A stretch of DNA of 64,000 nucleotides from Bacteroidetes bacterium UBA2664 (GCA_002359315.1 DEMS01000003.1:62001-126000), one strand, 5' to 3'. Shown: positions 53,775-63,278, counted from the first letter of the stretch. Numbers and translations are program-made. The notes: a model not told the origin generated them from the letters alone.

Positions 53775-54815
53775 GTGAATCAATCTCAAAAAACCGGGAT
53801 TCAAAAAGAAGTTTCGCTCACACATCTGAATACGTTGGGACTCCATTCTGTTGCGCCCCTGTTTATGAACATCACTTCTGAAACGCAATTAATAGAGCTC
53901 AATGAGAAGGGTTTTTTTAGTGAAAAACGTCCATTTGTATTAGGGGGAGGAAGCAATATTCTACTGAGCAGCCGCTTGTCTGTTCCGGTATTAAAAATGT
54001 CAATACCCGGTATGGAGATGATTGATGATGATGGTAAAAACGTACAGATACAAGTAGGAGCCGGTGAGAACTGGCATGAACTTGTTTCCTTTGCTGTTCA
54101 AAATGGCCTTGGGGGAATTGAGAATCTTGCATTGATACCGGGAACCGTAGGAGCCGCTCCAATTCAAAATATCGGTGCATATGGTGTTGAATTAGAAGGT
54201 CTGTTTTTATCACTCAAAGCGTATGACCTAAAGAGCAGCTCATTTCGAACATTCAGCAAGAGTGAATGTCAATTTGGATACAGAGACAGTATTTTTAAAA
54301 GAGAATTGAAAGGGCAGATGGTAGTAACCTCAGTCACACTGAGACTTAGTAAAAAAGATCATATTATTCATGACTCGTACTCGGCGTTGAGGTATTATCT
54401 CACACAAAATAAAATTCAGAATCCCGGAATTGAGGAAATTTATCAAGCAGTAATTAATATACGACAGTCAAAACTTCCGAATCCTTCAGACATAGGAAAT
54501 GCCGGCAGTTTTTTTAAAAACCCGGTTATCAAGCAAAAACAGTATAATGAATTGAAGGATAATTGGGAGGGTATCCCCGGATATCCAAACGGGCCGGGAT
54601 GGGTGAAAGTTCCGGCAGCCTGGCTGATAGAAAAGGCCGGATGGAAAGGATTGAGGTCCGGGAATGTGGGTACATATAAAACACAGGCGTTGGTTATTGT
54701 AAATCATGGGGGTGCAACCGGACAAGAGGTGCTAGAATTCTCAAAAAAAATCCAGAAGTCGGTTTCTGAACAATTTGGCATCGATTTAATTCCGGAAGTC
54801 AATATTGTTCATTAG
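53775..54815 (+). CDS. murB: UDP-N-acetylmuramate dehydrogenase (MurB)
   Basis: The 346-residue flavoprotein has FVLGGGSNILLS (FAD diphosphate site), LIPGTVGAAPIQNIGAYGVE, CQFGYRDSIFKRELKG, GNAGSFFKNPVI with the catalytic serine, and a C-terminal Glu in LIPEVNIVH. It reduces UDP-GlcNAc-enolpyruvate in peptidoglycan synthesis. The long form with YRDSIFK belongs to the type I enzymes of E. coli. The start appears to be GTG at 53775, with no clear ribosome binding site; no upstream ATG in frame is available after the preceding stop. Confidence 0.94.
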   Translation: MNQSQKTGIQKEVSLTHLNTLGLHSVAPLFMNITSETQLIELNEKGFFSEKRPFVLGGGSNILLSSRLSVPVLKMSIPGMEMIDDDGKNVQIQVGAGENWHELVSFAVQNGLGGIENLALIPGTVGAAPIQNIGAYGVELEGLFLSLKAYDLKSSSFRTFSKSECQFGYRDSIFKRELKGQMVVTSVTLRLSKKDHIIHDSYSALRYYLTQNKIQNPGIEEIYQAVINIRQSKLPNPSDIGNAGSFFKNPVIKQKQYNELKDNWEGIPGYPNGPGWVKVPAAWLIEKAGWKGLRSGNVGTYKTQALVIVNHGGATGQEVLEFSKKIQKSVSEQFGIDLIPEVNIVH

Positions 54816-55188
54816 AAACTTGCAGAACAACTCTTCAGTAAACATTAGGAGTAAAGGAACATCCTCAATCATTTGCAGTTCCTATTTAAGAACCATTAGA
54901 TCTCATTTTACATTATCTAATCTTTAATAGTCAGTTATTTGATAATTCATCATCAATAAATGATTGGATCAGATTCAAATTTGGATATTTATTAGAAGAG
55001 AATCAATAGTTAAGAGTTGAGGATACATTTTATGAGAACTGAGTTCTTTTTCAATGTTGAACCTTTAATATCATTTAGCTAGACTGTTTAAAATGAGAGA
55101 AAATGGATCTGAAGAGATCATATTATAATTCAAATCGGAAAAAATTCTATGATGTCTTAACTTTGAATAACATTAAATCGATATAAAA
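54816..55188. other. Intergenic region before the M48 protease gene
   Basis: This AT-rich region of 373 bp has no credible gene. A 16-codon frame at about 55032 (MRTEFFFNVEP) has no supporting signals. No terminator after murB is evident. It should hold the promoter of the M48 protease gene, but no clear promoter pattern stands out. Confidence 0.35.
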
Positions 55189-56685
55189 ATGAGATTAAAG
55201 AGATATTTTACGTTAATAGTCCCCACTCTGGTAATATTATTATTCACTTCTTCATGTGTAGTACAAGAAAGTGCAATTTCAGGATCAAAGAGAGCGTATG
55301 CTTATTCATGGGATCAGGAAGTTCAAATTGGGCAAGAAGTGGATCAGGAAATTGTTGCACAATATGGCCTTTATAATGATGATGCGTTAGATACCTATTT
55401 CAAAGCGATGAGTACAGAAATCCTTCAAAATAGTCATATGAGGGGAGAGGATACCGATGAGAGATTTAAGAATACGGAATTCATTTTTCGAATTTTGGAT
55501 AGTCCCGTTGTGAATGCGTTCGCACTTCCGGGAGGCTATGTCTATGTTACAAGAGGGTTAATGGCACACATGAACAATGAGGCACAAATCGCGGTTGTGA
55601 TTGGACATGAAATTGGACACGTGGCTGCACGTCATGCCTCACAACGGGGATTACAGCAGATGATAGGTCAGGTAGCCGTGGTTGGCGGAGCGATATTAGG
55701 ACAAGAGTTGCTGGGTTTGCCGGGTGAGACAATATTGAATTTAAGCGGACAGGCAGCACAGCTGATATTTTTAAAACATAGCCGTGATCATGAAAGAGAA
55801 TCTGATAAACTGGGTGTGGAGTATGCGGCTAAAACGGGTTTTGCTGCAGCAGAGGGAGCCGAATTTTTTACAAGTTTGAGACGTATGTCTGAGCAGTCCG
55901 GCCAATCCTTGCCAAACCTATTGTCTACCCACCCTGATCCGGGTGAAAGAGAAAAAGAGATACCCAGAATGGCTGAAGACTGGAGAGAAAGGGGATATGA
56001 TCAGCAAGTATATAATGATGAGAAGTATTTGAGTATGATCGATGGTCTGATTTATGGTGAAAATCCAAGAGATGGTTTTGCGGAAGGCGGAGTGTATTAT
56101 CATCCTGAATTGGAGTTTTTAATGTCCATTCCATCCGGATGGCATATGATAAACCAGCCATCCCAGGTGGTCATGGTTAGCAGTGCTGAAGATGCAGTAA
56201 TCATTATGCGTTTAGATCAACAGTCGTCAACAGCCCGGGAATCTGTGGAGAAATTTCTGAGTGAAAATGAAATTACGACAAGCGATCAGGGATCTGCAAA
56301 CAATGCAGGTAATTTTCCGGCTTATCAGGCAAACTTTGAAATCGCGGATGGGGATAATGAGTTGGGTGTAAACCTCTATGCGTTGGAATACAATAATCAG
56401 ATATATCGATTTATAAATTATTCGGATATTCGTCAATTCGAAAAATATTCAACTGAATTTAGCGGGACAACAAATTCTTTTAACCGACTCAGAGACAATC
56501 GAATTCTGAACATTAAACCGGTTACATTAAGAGTTGTGAAAACAGATCGGAGAGCAGAGTTTCAGGATCTTCTTCCATCAACCCTGCCAATGGATATAAC
56601 TGCTGAAGAGTTAGCAATTATGAATCAGGTATATCTCGACGAGATTATTGAAGTGGGAACGATCATAAAGTTACCTGTTCAATAA
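55189..56685 (+). CDS. M48-family metalloprotease, outer-membrane lipoprotein type
   Basis: The 498-residue protein has a lipoprotein signal ending in TSSC (Cys23), then an M48 peptidase domain with PGGYVYVTRGLMAHMNNEA, HEIGH at 140-144 and the third zinc ligand in HERESDKLGVEYAA. TPR-like repeats, as found in BepA/YfgC, are not obvious. A domain from about residue 300 (YYHPELEFLMSIPSGWHM) resembles PsbP-like sheets, and the C-terminal part (LRVVKTDRRAEFQDLLP ... GTIIKLPV) looks like a LysM-type tail. It probably works in outer-membrane quality control. Confidence 0.88.
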   Translation: MRLKRYFTLIVPTLVILLFTSSCVVQESAISGSKRAYAYSWDQEVQIGQEVDQEIVAQYGLYNDDALDTYFKAMSTEILQNSHMRGEDTDERFKNTEFIFRILDSPVVNAFALPGGYVYVTRGLMAHMNNEAQIAVVIGHEIGHVAARHASQRGLQQMIGQVAVVGGAILGQELLGLPGETILNLSGQAAQLIFLKHSRDHERESDKLGVEYAAKTGFAAAEGAEFFTSLRRMSEQSGQSLPNLLSTHPDPGEREKEIPRMAEDWRERGYDQQVYNDEKYLSMIDGLIYGENPRDGFAEGGVYYHPELEFLMSIPSGWHMINQPSQVVMVSSAEDAVIIMRLDQQSSTARESVEKFLSENEITTSDQGSANNAGNFPAYQANFEIADGDNELGVNLYALEYNNQIYRFINYSDIRQFEKYSTEFSGTTNSFNRLRDNRILNIKPVTLRVVKTDRRAEFQDLLPSTLPMDITAEELAIMNQVYLDEIIEVGTIIKLPVQ

Positions 56686-56810
56686 GTTTTTAAAGTGTTG
56701 AAGTGTTAAAGATTTTAAAAGGGATTTGGAAGTGTTTTTGGGGATAATTCGTTGGAGAACCCGGCGAGTAGAAAAATAAAGTGTGATTAGGTTTAACAGG
56801 TAGAATAAAT

Positions 56811-58103
56811 ATGATTGAAAGATATTCAAGGCCGCAAATGTCGGAAATTTGGTCTGAGGAGAATCAGTTTCAAGCTTGGTTGGAAGTAGAACTTGCCGCG
56901 TGCAGAGCCTGGAGCAAAACCGGAGTGATTCCGTCAGATGATGTGGATAAACTATATGAAAACGCATCCTTTGATATAAGCAGGATCAAGGAGATTGAAA
57001 AAGCTACACGTCATGATGTGGTTGCATTTACAAGAGCTGTATCCGAAAGTTTAGGTGATGAAAAAAAATGGGTGCATTACGGCCTGACCTCAACGGATGT
57101 TGTTGATACAGCGAATGGGTTCAGATTAAAGCAGGCAAATCAGTTGCTGAAAACAGGTATCAAAAAGTTGAAAGATGCACTGGCAGAAAAAGCTGTTGAA
57201 CATAAGTTTACAGTCATGATGGGCCGTACTCACGGTGTTCATGCCGAGCCTACTACATTTGGATTAAAATGTGCACTTTGGTACTCAGAGATGGTGCGGA
57301 ATGAAGAGAGATTTGAAGCAGCAGCTACCGGTGTGGAGTTTGGTAAATTGTCCGGCGCTGTGGGGACTTTTGCACACATTCCTCCTGAAGTAGAAAGGAT
57401 CACTTGCGAACTTCTGGGAATTGAACCGGCCCCAATATCAACACAGACACTGCAGCGTGATCGTCACGCTCATTATATGTCTGTAATAGCATTAGTTGGA
57501 GCGTCATTAGAAAAGATGGCTGTTGAAATTCGGCATTTGCAGCGAACGGAATTAAGGGAAGCAGAGGAGTTTTTTAGCAAAGGGCAAAAAGGTTCGTCAG
57601 CAATGCCACACAAAAGAAATCCGATCAGCTCTGAAAATATTACAGGATGTTCAAGAGTACTGAGAGGATACATGGTATCCGCATTTGAAAATGTTGCTTT
57701 GTGGCATGAAAGAGATATTTCACACTCTTCAGTTGAGCGAATTATCTTGCCTGATGCCACTATTTTACTTGATTATATGCTTCATCGATTTTCAAATGTG
57801 ATTGAAAATCTGATGGTTTATCCTGAGATTATGAAAGAAAATATGGAGAAGACACATGGGTTGGTCTTTTCTCAGCGATTGTTATTAATGCTTGTTGAGA
57901 AAGGGTTGTCCAGGGAAAAATCCTATGATACTGTTCAGCCTCTTGCGATGAAATCGTGGGAAGAGAAACGGCCGTTCAGAGAATTTGTTGAGGAAGATGA
58001 TGTAATATCAGGGACCTTAACTGTTGAAGAGATTGATGACGCGTTTGATCTGGATCACCATACCAGAAGGGTGGACGAAATTTTTAAGAGAGTAGGTCTG
58101 TAG
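56811..58103 (+). CDS. purB: Adenylosuccinate lyase
   Basis: The 430-residue protein starts with ERYSRPQMSEIWSEENQF. It has HDVVAFTRAVSE and HYGLTSTDVVDT, the catalytic histidine in GRTHGVHAEPTTFG, and the fumarase/aspartase-superfamily signature GSSAMPHKRNPI, with LWHERDISHSSVERI. It acts twice in purine synthesis. Near neighbours include guaB, also for purine nucleotides, but a 595-bp stretch with another gene intervenes. Confidence 0.96.
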   Translation: MIERYSRPQMSEIWSEENQFQAWLEVELAACRAWSKTGVIPSDDVDKLYENASFDISRIKEIEKATRHDVVAFTRAVSESLGDEKKWVHYGLTSTDVVDTANGFRLKQANQLLKTGIKKLKDALAEKAVEHKFTVMMGRTHGVHAEPTTFGLKCALWYSEMVRNEERFEAAATGVEFGKLSGAVGTFAHIPPEVERITCELLGIEPAPISTQTLQRDRHAHYMSVIALVGASLEKMAVEIRHLQRTELREAEEFFSKGQKGSSAMPHKRNPISSENITGCSRVLRGYMVSAFENVALWHERDISHSSVERIILPDATILLDYMLHRFSNVIENLMVYPEIMKENMEKTHGLVFSQRLLLMLVEKGLSREKSYDTVQPLAMKSWEEKRPFREFVEEDDVISGTLTVEEIDDAFDLDHHTRRVDEIFKRVGL

Positions 58104-58230
58104 TTTTTATCTGTTAGATAATATTTATTAGTCTTTGATATCTCATAAAGTATCTATTAACAAATAGATGGAAAATATTTAACTCGCAAAATCCCTTCTG
58201 TAAAGTTAAAGCAGAATTTATTTTTTTTAC

Positions 58231-58250
58231 TGTGACATAAAGGTGTCACA
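58231..58250. promoter_or_regulatory. Perfect 7-bp inverted repeat upstream of a hypothetical gene
   Basis: TGTGACA (58231-58237), 6 bp, TGTCACA (58244-58250) lies 47 bp before the preferred start of the next gene. It follows a T-rich run (eight T). The arms resemble CRP/FNR half-sites, but the TGTGA to TCACA spacing is 10 bp instead of 6. An operator is plausible but unproven. Confidence 0.4.
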
Positions 58251-58296
58251 CCCATGCAATATATTGGTATTAAACAGAAACCAAACGGATACCGAT

Positions 58297-58620
58297 ATGA
58301 TGAATGCAATAAGTAAAAAAACAATTCGCCCTACACTGAGCCCGATGCTCATTTCCATTTTTAAAAAAGTAGAGTTAGAAAAGAGAAAGTCAGATGAAAT
58401 CTTTCAAACGTTGGGATGGGAGGAATTGCCATCTGAACTCAAATTTGAGATTGAAGAGGATGTAATTGGGTATTATAATGAGTTACATGGCCAATATTCC
58501 ACGAATTGTGAGTTTGTTCAAAGGCGAAGAGAGAGTGTCGATTTTTGGGTTAAAAGCTATATGGATCGACTCTGTTCTCTTGAAACTGCCATTAAATCTT
58601 TAAAAGTGAATAGAATCTAA
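58297..58620 (+). CDS. Small hypothetical protein
   Basis: I do not recognise this protein of about 107 residues. It is soluble, highly charged and mostly helical: RKSDEIFQTLGWEELPSELK, EIEEDVIGYYNELHG, and a Cys-containing C-terminal helix with WVKSYMDRLCSLETA. An upstream in-frame GTG at 58243 would add 18 residues but overlaps an inverted repeat. The ATG pair at 58297/58300, preceded by CGGATACCGAT, seems better. It stands alone between purB and guaB, on the same strand. Confidence 0.6.
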   Translation: MMNAISKKTIRPTLSPMLISIFKKVELEKRKSDEIFQTLGWEELPSELKFEIEEDVIGYYNELHGQYSTNCEFVQRRRESVDFWVKSYMDRLCSLETAIKSLKVNRI

Positions 58621-58698
58621 ATTTAATTCACTTTTTGGGTAAGGAAGTTCTAAGGGATTTTTTATCTTTACAAAAATGTAAACTAAGTGAATTTTCCC

Positions 58699-60174
58699 AT
58701 GAAGAACATCTCACCTTTCTCAAGTATTACTCGACAGGGTTTAACATATGACGATGTACTATTGGTCCCGGCATATTCAAAAGTGCTGCCAAGGGATACA
58801 GAAACAAAAGTAAAACTGACGCCATCGATCACTTTAAATATTCCCATTATCAGTGCTGCAATGGATACTGTATCGGAGTATAGACTTGCTATTGCGTTGG
58901 CCAGAGAGGGGGGTATTGCGATGTTACATAAAAATATGTCAATAGAGGATCAAGCTGAGCACGTAAGATTGGTGAAAAGGAGTGAGAGTGGTATGATTGT
59001 CGATCCTGTAACACTGCCGGCGGATGCTACCGTTAAAGATGCCAGGGCTCTCATGCGTAAACACAAAATCGGTGGAATACCGATTGTTGAATCCGGAAAT
59101 CGATTAGTGGGAATCGTAACGAACCGTGACCTTCGATTTGAGCATTATGTAGATAAGAAGCTGGGAACGATTATGACCAGTGATAATCTGATTACAGCTA
59201 AAGAAAATACAAGTTTGGAAGAGGCAGAGGAAATTCTGCAGAAGTATAAGGTTGAAAAATTACCGATTGTGAATTCAAATCAAATTCTGGTCGGACTCAT
59301 TACATTTAAAGATATTGAGAAAAAGATGAACTTCCCGAATGCTTGTAAGGATGATATGGGTAGATTGAGAGTCGGCGCCGCTGTTGGTGTAACTTCTGAC
59401 ACAATGGAGCGGGTAGATGCACTGGTTGAATCAGGTGTGGATATGGTGACTGTTGATACGGCTCATGGTCATTCTGAGGGTGTGCTCAATATGGTAAAAA
59501 AAATCCGGTCCGGTTATCGTGATTTAGCCATTGTAGGTGGGAATATTGCAACACGGGCTGCTGCAGAAGCTTTGGCAGATGCCGGTGCAGATGTTGTAAA
59601 AGTAGGTGTTGGCCCCGGATCTATCTGTACAACACGTGTTGTGACAGGGGTGGGAGTTCCACAGCTCTCAGCGATCATGGAAGTTGCTGAGTTTACAAGG
59701 AAAAATGGTGTGGGTTTAATCGCAGATGGTGGTATTAAACAGACCGGCGACATTCCCAAAGCAATCGCCGGAGGCGCAGATGCAGTTATGATGGGATCAA
59801 TGTTTGCAGGAGTCGATGAAAGTCCCGGAGAAACAATTATTTATGAAGCAAGAAAATATAAATCATATCGTGGAATGGGCAGTATGGGAGCTATGAAGCA
59901 GGGCTCAAAAGACCGATATTTCCAGGATGTTGAAGACGATTTAAAACTTGTACCTGAAGGAATCGAAGGAAGGGTTCCTTATAAAGGAACTCTGGGAGAG
60001 GTTGCTCACCAAATAGCGGGCGGTCTTCGCGCAGCAATGGGATATGTGGGGGCGGCAAATATCGACGATCTCAAGAAAGCGGAATTTGTTCAAATATCAG
60101 CAGCAAGTTATAGAGAGAGTCATCCTCACTCCGTTCAGATTACCAAAGAGGCACCCAACTATTCAGTATCATAA
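58699..60174 (+). CDS. guaB: IMP dehydrogenase
   Basis: The 491-residue protein (from the ATG at 58699) has the family start RQGLTYDDVLLVPAYSKVLP, two CBS domains in the middle (about residues 95-210; DPVTLPADATVKDARALM, ITAKENTSLEEAEEIL), the catalytic Cys loop GPGSICTTRVVTGVGVPQ, IADGGIKQTGDIPKAIAGGA and the flap with GRVPYKGTLGEVAHQIAGGL. It oxidises IMP to XMP with NAD+. A GTG start four codons earlier (58687) is possible but less likely. Confidence 0.96.
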   Translation: MKNISPFSSITRQGLTYDDVLLVPAYSKVLPRDTETKVKLTPSITLNIPIISAAMDTVSEYRLAIALAREGGIAMLHKNMSIEDQAEHVRLVKRSESGMIVDPVTLPADATVKDARALMRKHKIGGIPIVESGNRLVGIVTNRDLRFEHYVDKKLGTIMTSDNLITAKENTSLEEAEEILQKYKVEKLPIVNSNQILVGLITFKDIEKKMNFPNACKDDMGRLRVGAAVGVTSDTMERVDALVESGVDMVTVDTAHGHSEGVLNMVKKIRSGYRDLAIVGGNIATRAAAEALADAGADVVKVGVGPGSICTTRVVTGVGVPQLSAIMEVAEFTRKNGVGLIADGGIKQTGDIPKAIAGGADAVMMGSMFAGVDESPGETIIYEARKYKSYRGMGSMGAMKQGSKDRYFQDVEDDLKLVPEGIEGRVPYKGTLGEVAHQIAGGLRAAMGYVGAANIDDLKKAEFVQISAASYRESHPHSVQITKEAPNYSVS

Positions 60175-60259
60175 TTCGTAAATGATCTTGTTTCAGTTTG
60201 AAGTATTAATCTCGGCGATCACACGTTACAATAGTTGAATAAATTTAAACTTTCAGGTC

Positions 60260-61105
60260 ATGTGGGACTTTTTAAAGAGATTATTTTCAGAAGAGGACGG
60301 CAAAGTGACGGTCGTTGTATTGGATGAAAATAATCCGAATCTTGCCAGTACATTTAAATTAAAGTCCTCAGATGCGATAAAACTGATTTCAGTTATAGTA
60401 ATTCTAGCGGTAATACTGACGATCACCCTTTTTTTCTTAACGCCATTAAGTTCCATTTACCAGCAGCGTATTGACGAAAATTTCAGGGATGAAGTCATTG
60501 AAATAAATGAGAGAGTGATTGCTCTTCAAGATTCTCTTACCGTTCGTGAACTACAACTGGAAGATTTAAAGAATTTTGTTCGGTCTGTTCCGGATACAAC
60601 GTTTTCAGTTAGTGAGGGTGTCTTAAATAGCATCAGCGGAATGCAAAGCAATTTATTCTTAACCAATGAAAATGTCTATACTTTTGATATGCTTACACGT
60701 CATGAATCTATGAATCTTCTGTCTGTAGGACGCAGTAGTGATTTCCCCTCATTCTATCCGGTTGAAGGAACAATCACCCAAAGATATTCTTCTGACAGGG
60801 GACATTTTGGGATTGATATCGCAGCGCAAAGTGACAGTGATTTTGTCTCAGTAGCTGATGGAATGGTAATAGAAGCTACCTGGACGATGAATTATGGATA
60901 TGTCATGGTTCTGCAGCATAAAGAAGGTTTTATTACTATTTATAAACATGCTTCAAGACTCTATAAAAAAGAGGGGGATTACATTTTAAAAGGTGATCTT
61001 TTGGGAACAGTTGGAAACAGAGGAGTATTGAGTACAGGATCTCATCTGCATTTGGAAATCTGGAAAAATGGGGTCCCTCAAGATCCGCTACTTTTTTTGA
61101 ATTAA
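60260..61105 (+). CDS. M23-family peptidase with membrane anchor and coiled coil
   Basis: The 281-residue protein has a hydrophilic N-terminal part (1-40), a transmembrane helix at about 42-62, a coiled coil (about 68-108) and a LytM/M23 domain with zinc and catalytic residues His182 and Asp186 (HFGID), His230 (YKHASRL) and His262/His264 (SHLHLEIW). All are present, so it is probably an active peptidoglycan endopeptidase in the periplasm. It is followed by the bactofilin gene 15 bp later, a pairing seen in many bacteria where bactofilins localise M23 enzymes that shape the cell. Confidence 0.92.
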   Translation: MWDFLKRLFSEEDGKVTVVVLDENNPNLASTFKLKSSDAIKLISVIVILAVILTITLFFLTPLSSIYQQRIDENFRDEVIEINERVIALQDSLTVRELQLEDLKNFVRSVPDTTFSVSEGVLNSISGMQSNLFLTNENVYTFDMLTRHESMNLLSVGRSSDFPSFYPVEGTITQRYSSDRGHFGIDIAAQSDSDFVSVADGMVIEATWTMNYGYVMVLQHKEGFITIYKHASRLYKKEGDYILKGDLLGTVGNRGVLSTGSHLHLEIWKNGVPQDPLLFLN

Positions 61106-61120
61106 ATAGTATATTAAGTC

Positions 61121-61552
61121 ATGTTTAATAAACAAAAAAAACCAGGGAAAGTGAATAATAATGCTTCGGGAACTCCGTCACTTAATATGATAAGTGAGGA
61201 TACAAAATTAAAAGGTACACTGAACTCTCAGGCCGATTTACGAATTGCAGGCCAGATTGATGGTGAGATTGTCTGTAAGGGAAAAGTGATAATCACTTCA
61301 TCAGCAAAGATTGATGGAAATATCACTTCAATTGATGCAGATATTGCAGGTCAGGTATTGGGTACAGTCAAGATTAGCAATAAACTCATCGTAAGAAAAA
61401 CGGCTAAAATTCGGGGAGATCTTTACACCAAGACGCTCACTGTTGAGGAGGGTGCCAGTTTAAATGGGGGATGCCGCATGGGGAATATGGAAAAGCTTGA
61501 AAATACTGGTAATTCAGACTTTGCGAACAATCGTAGAGCAGAAAATATCTGA
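61121..61552 (+). CDS. Bactofilin (polymer-forming cytoskeletal protein)
   Basis: The 143-residue protein has a short basic/polar N-terminus, then a right-handed beta-helix bactofilin domain: MISEDTKLKGTLNSQADLRI, AGQIDGEIVCKGKVIITSSA, and DADIAGQVLGTVKISNKLIV, ending in a hydrophilic tail. Bactofilins polymerise without nucleotides at the membrane. It lies right behind the M23 peptidase gene, and its stop is 5 bp before atpZ. Confidence 0.93.
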   Translation: MFNKQKKPGKVNNNASGTPSLNMISEDTKLKGTLNSQADLRIAGQIDGEIVCKGKVIITSSAKIDGNITSIDADIAGQVLGTVKISNKLIVRKTAKIRGDLYTKTLTVEEGASLNGGCRMGNMEKLENTGNSDFANNRRAENI

Positions 61553-61557
61553 TCCGG

Positions 61558-61770
61558 TTGTCTCAAGATCCCTCTTATAGAAAATATCTTCAATATGTGA
61601 GTTTGGGTGCGGAGCTGGCAATTGCACTCAGTACGCCAATTTTATTGGGCTATTGGCTCGACTTGAGGTGGGGCACGTCTCCCGGCATGCTACTCTCAGG
61701 AATTCTGTTAGGTATAGTTTTTATAATCTTAATTTTTATAAAAATGATCAGGAATCTGAAAGAGAAGTAG
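61558..61770 (+). CDS. AtpZ/AtpI-family protein of the ATP synthase operon
   Basis: The 70-residue protein has two hydrophobic helices (YVSLGAELAIALSTPILLGY; MLLSGILLGIVFIILIFI) with WLDLRWGTSPG between them, the pattern of AtpZ/F0F1-ATPase subunit proteins, thought to help assembly or magnesium/calcium uptake with AtpI. It appears to start with TTG at 61558, because the only in-frame ATG lies between the two helices and would delete the first one. It sits between the bactofilin and atpI-like genes. Confidence 0.8.
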   Translation: MSQDPSYRKYLQYVSLGAELAIALSTPILLGYWLDLRWGTSPGMLLSGILLGIVFIILIFIKMIRNLKEK

Positions 61771-61796
61771 ATTGAAGAGAAAGTTTTTTAATAAAT

Positions 61797-62153
61797 ATGC
61801 CCATCTATATTAAATATATCATTCTCATCTTCTTTCTATTAAATGGAATCACTGCATACTTTTTGACGGTTGATATTCGATTTGCATGGATTACAGGGTA
61901 TCTTTTGGGACTGTTTACTGTTGCCTTCCATCTGTTTACCTCCCTTTTCACAAATAAAAAAGTAGGTGCGTCATTTTTTCGCCACTACTACATGAGTCTT
62001 TTCCTGAGATTCTTGATTATTTGCATACTCTACATTTTTATTCTGACAATGATAAAAATTGATGAATTTAGCTTTACTGTTAGTTTCATAATTTCTTATC
62101 TTTTCCATTCTGTAAACGAAGTGATTTTTTTAAATAAGAAACTATCAAACTAA
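61797..62153 (+). CDS. AtpI-like small membrane protein
   Basis: The 118-residue protein has four hydrophobic helices and little else: IKYIILIFFLLNGITAYFL, AWITGYLLGLFTVAFHLF, FLRFLIICILYIFIL and FSFTVSFIISYLFHSVNEV. Size, topology and place (between atpZ and atpB) fit AtpI/AtpR-type proteins of ATP synthase operons, which assist c-ring assembly. Sequence similarity is weak by eye, so the name is by context. Confidence 0.7.
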   Translation: MPIYIKYIILIFFLLNGITAYFLTVDIRFAWITGYLLGLFTVAFHLFTSLFTNKKVGASFFRHYYMSLFLRFLIICILYIFILTMIKIDEFSFTVSFIISYLFHSVNEVIFLNKKLSN

Positions 62154-62175
62154 AAGAGTACAAAGATCATTTAGC

Positions 62176-63243
62176 ATGAGTAAATTAATGCGACGGGCAG
62201 CTGCGATACTTCTTTTCTTACTAGCTTACAGCCCTGATGTAATTGCCGCTGATGCCACTGATGCCACTGATGTCAATAATGATCAGGAGAGTGTAATAGA
62301 TGTGATGGGCAAAGTGTCTAATCATGACTATTTTGAGCTGCCGTGGACAAAAGTTTATCTGCCCAGAATATTCCTTTCAGAAGGTGAATGGCATGTTTAC
62401 AAGAGCACAAAAAGTGCAGTTGATTCCGGGGAATTTGAGGTTTCAGAAGCAGGACTGGTGAGAACAAATGGGGCTGAAATCACTCTGGATATGTCCATTT
62501 CCTCACATCTCATCTATGTGTGGATGGGGTTATTACTAACATTTATCATTACTTTTTTAGTAGGAAACCGATATAAAAGCGGTGTTGGGAGAACAACCGA
62601 GCCAAAGGGCATTCTGCAAAACATGTTCGAAGTGCTCTTTGTATTTATTCGGGATGATATTGCCAAAGAATTTATTCCTCACAATAAGTACGAAAAATTT
62701 GTTCCCTACCTTTTCACCATTTTTATGGCTATCACTTTTATGAACCTTTTTGGTCTGTTGCCTTGGGCGGCTGCAGCAACAGCTAATCTAACCGTGACAG
62801 CAACACTGGCAATGATTACATTCGTTCTGACACAGGTTAATGCCTCTAAAGATCACTGGAGGCACGTATTTGTTTTTCCGGGAGTACCGGCATGGACTCG
62901 CATTATCTTGACCCCGGTTGAAGTACTTGGACTCTTTACAAAACCTTTTTCATTGGCAATTCGTCTTTTTGCGAATATGCTTTCCGGTAAGATTATGATT
63001 GTCTGTATCTTGGGTCTGATATTTGTATTTACAGATCTATTTGGAGCTTACGTTGGAGTGGGTTCCGGTGTATTTTGGGTATTGTTAACTACAGCGCTCT
63101 ATTTTTTAAAGGTACTGGTTGCCTTAATTCAGGCTTATGTTTTCACATTGCTTTCTGCAGTTTTCATTGGAATGGCAGCAGAGGAGCACCATCATGAACA
63201 TGATGAAACATCTGTAGCTCATGCTCAGAACGTTCAAACTTAA
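62176..63243 (+). CDS. atpB: ATP synthase F0 subunit a
   Basis: The 355-residue protein has a signal-like N-terminus, a periplasmic extension of about 100 residues and a core of five to six helices. The key arginine is in SLAIRLFANMLSGK, with FMNLFGLLPW, and ALIQAYVFTLLSAVFIG at the end. Extension and His-rich tail (HHHEHDE) are common in Bacteroidota-like bacteria. A 9-bp repeat (GATGCCACT) in the N-terminal region encodes ATDATD. It channels protons or sodium to the c-ring. Confidence 0.95.
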   Translation: MSKLMRRAAAILLFLLAYSPDVIAADATDATDVNNDQESVIDVMGKVSNHDYFELPWTKVYLPRIFLSEGEWHVYKSTKSAVDSGEFEVSEAGLVRTNGAEITLDMSISSHLIYVWMGLLLTFIITFLVGNRYKSGVGRTTEPKGILQNMFEVLFVFIRDDIAKEFIPHNKYEKFVPYLFTIFMAITFMNLFGLLPWAAAATANLTVTATLAMITFVLTQVNASKDHWRHVFVFPGVPAWTRIILTPVEVLGLFTKPFSLAIRLFANMLSGKIMIVCILGLIFVFTDLFGAYVGVGSGVFWVLLTTALYFLKVLVALIQAYVFTLLSAVFIGMAAEEHHHEHDETSVAHAQNVQT

Positions 63244-63278
63244 AAAACAAAAACAATAAATAAACACAGGTAAATACT

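Noticed and set aside
58152..58169. Hairpin ATCTATT-AACA-AATAGAT after purB as a terminator
   Set aside because: The stem is AU-only apart from one pair and no T-run follows, so it is too weak to call.
58231..58250. CRP/FNR-type binding site
   Set aside because: The half-sites TGTGA and TCACA are 10 bp apart instead of 6, so only a generic palindrome is claimed.
62251..62274. GATGCCACT repeats in atpB as a phase-variable tract
   Set aside because: Only two exact copies and a partial third; the unit is 9 bp, so changes would not shift the frame.
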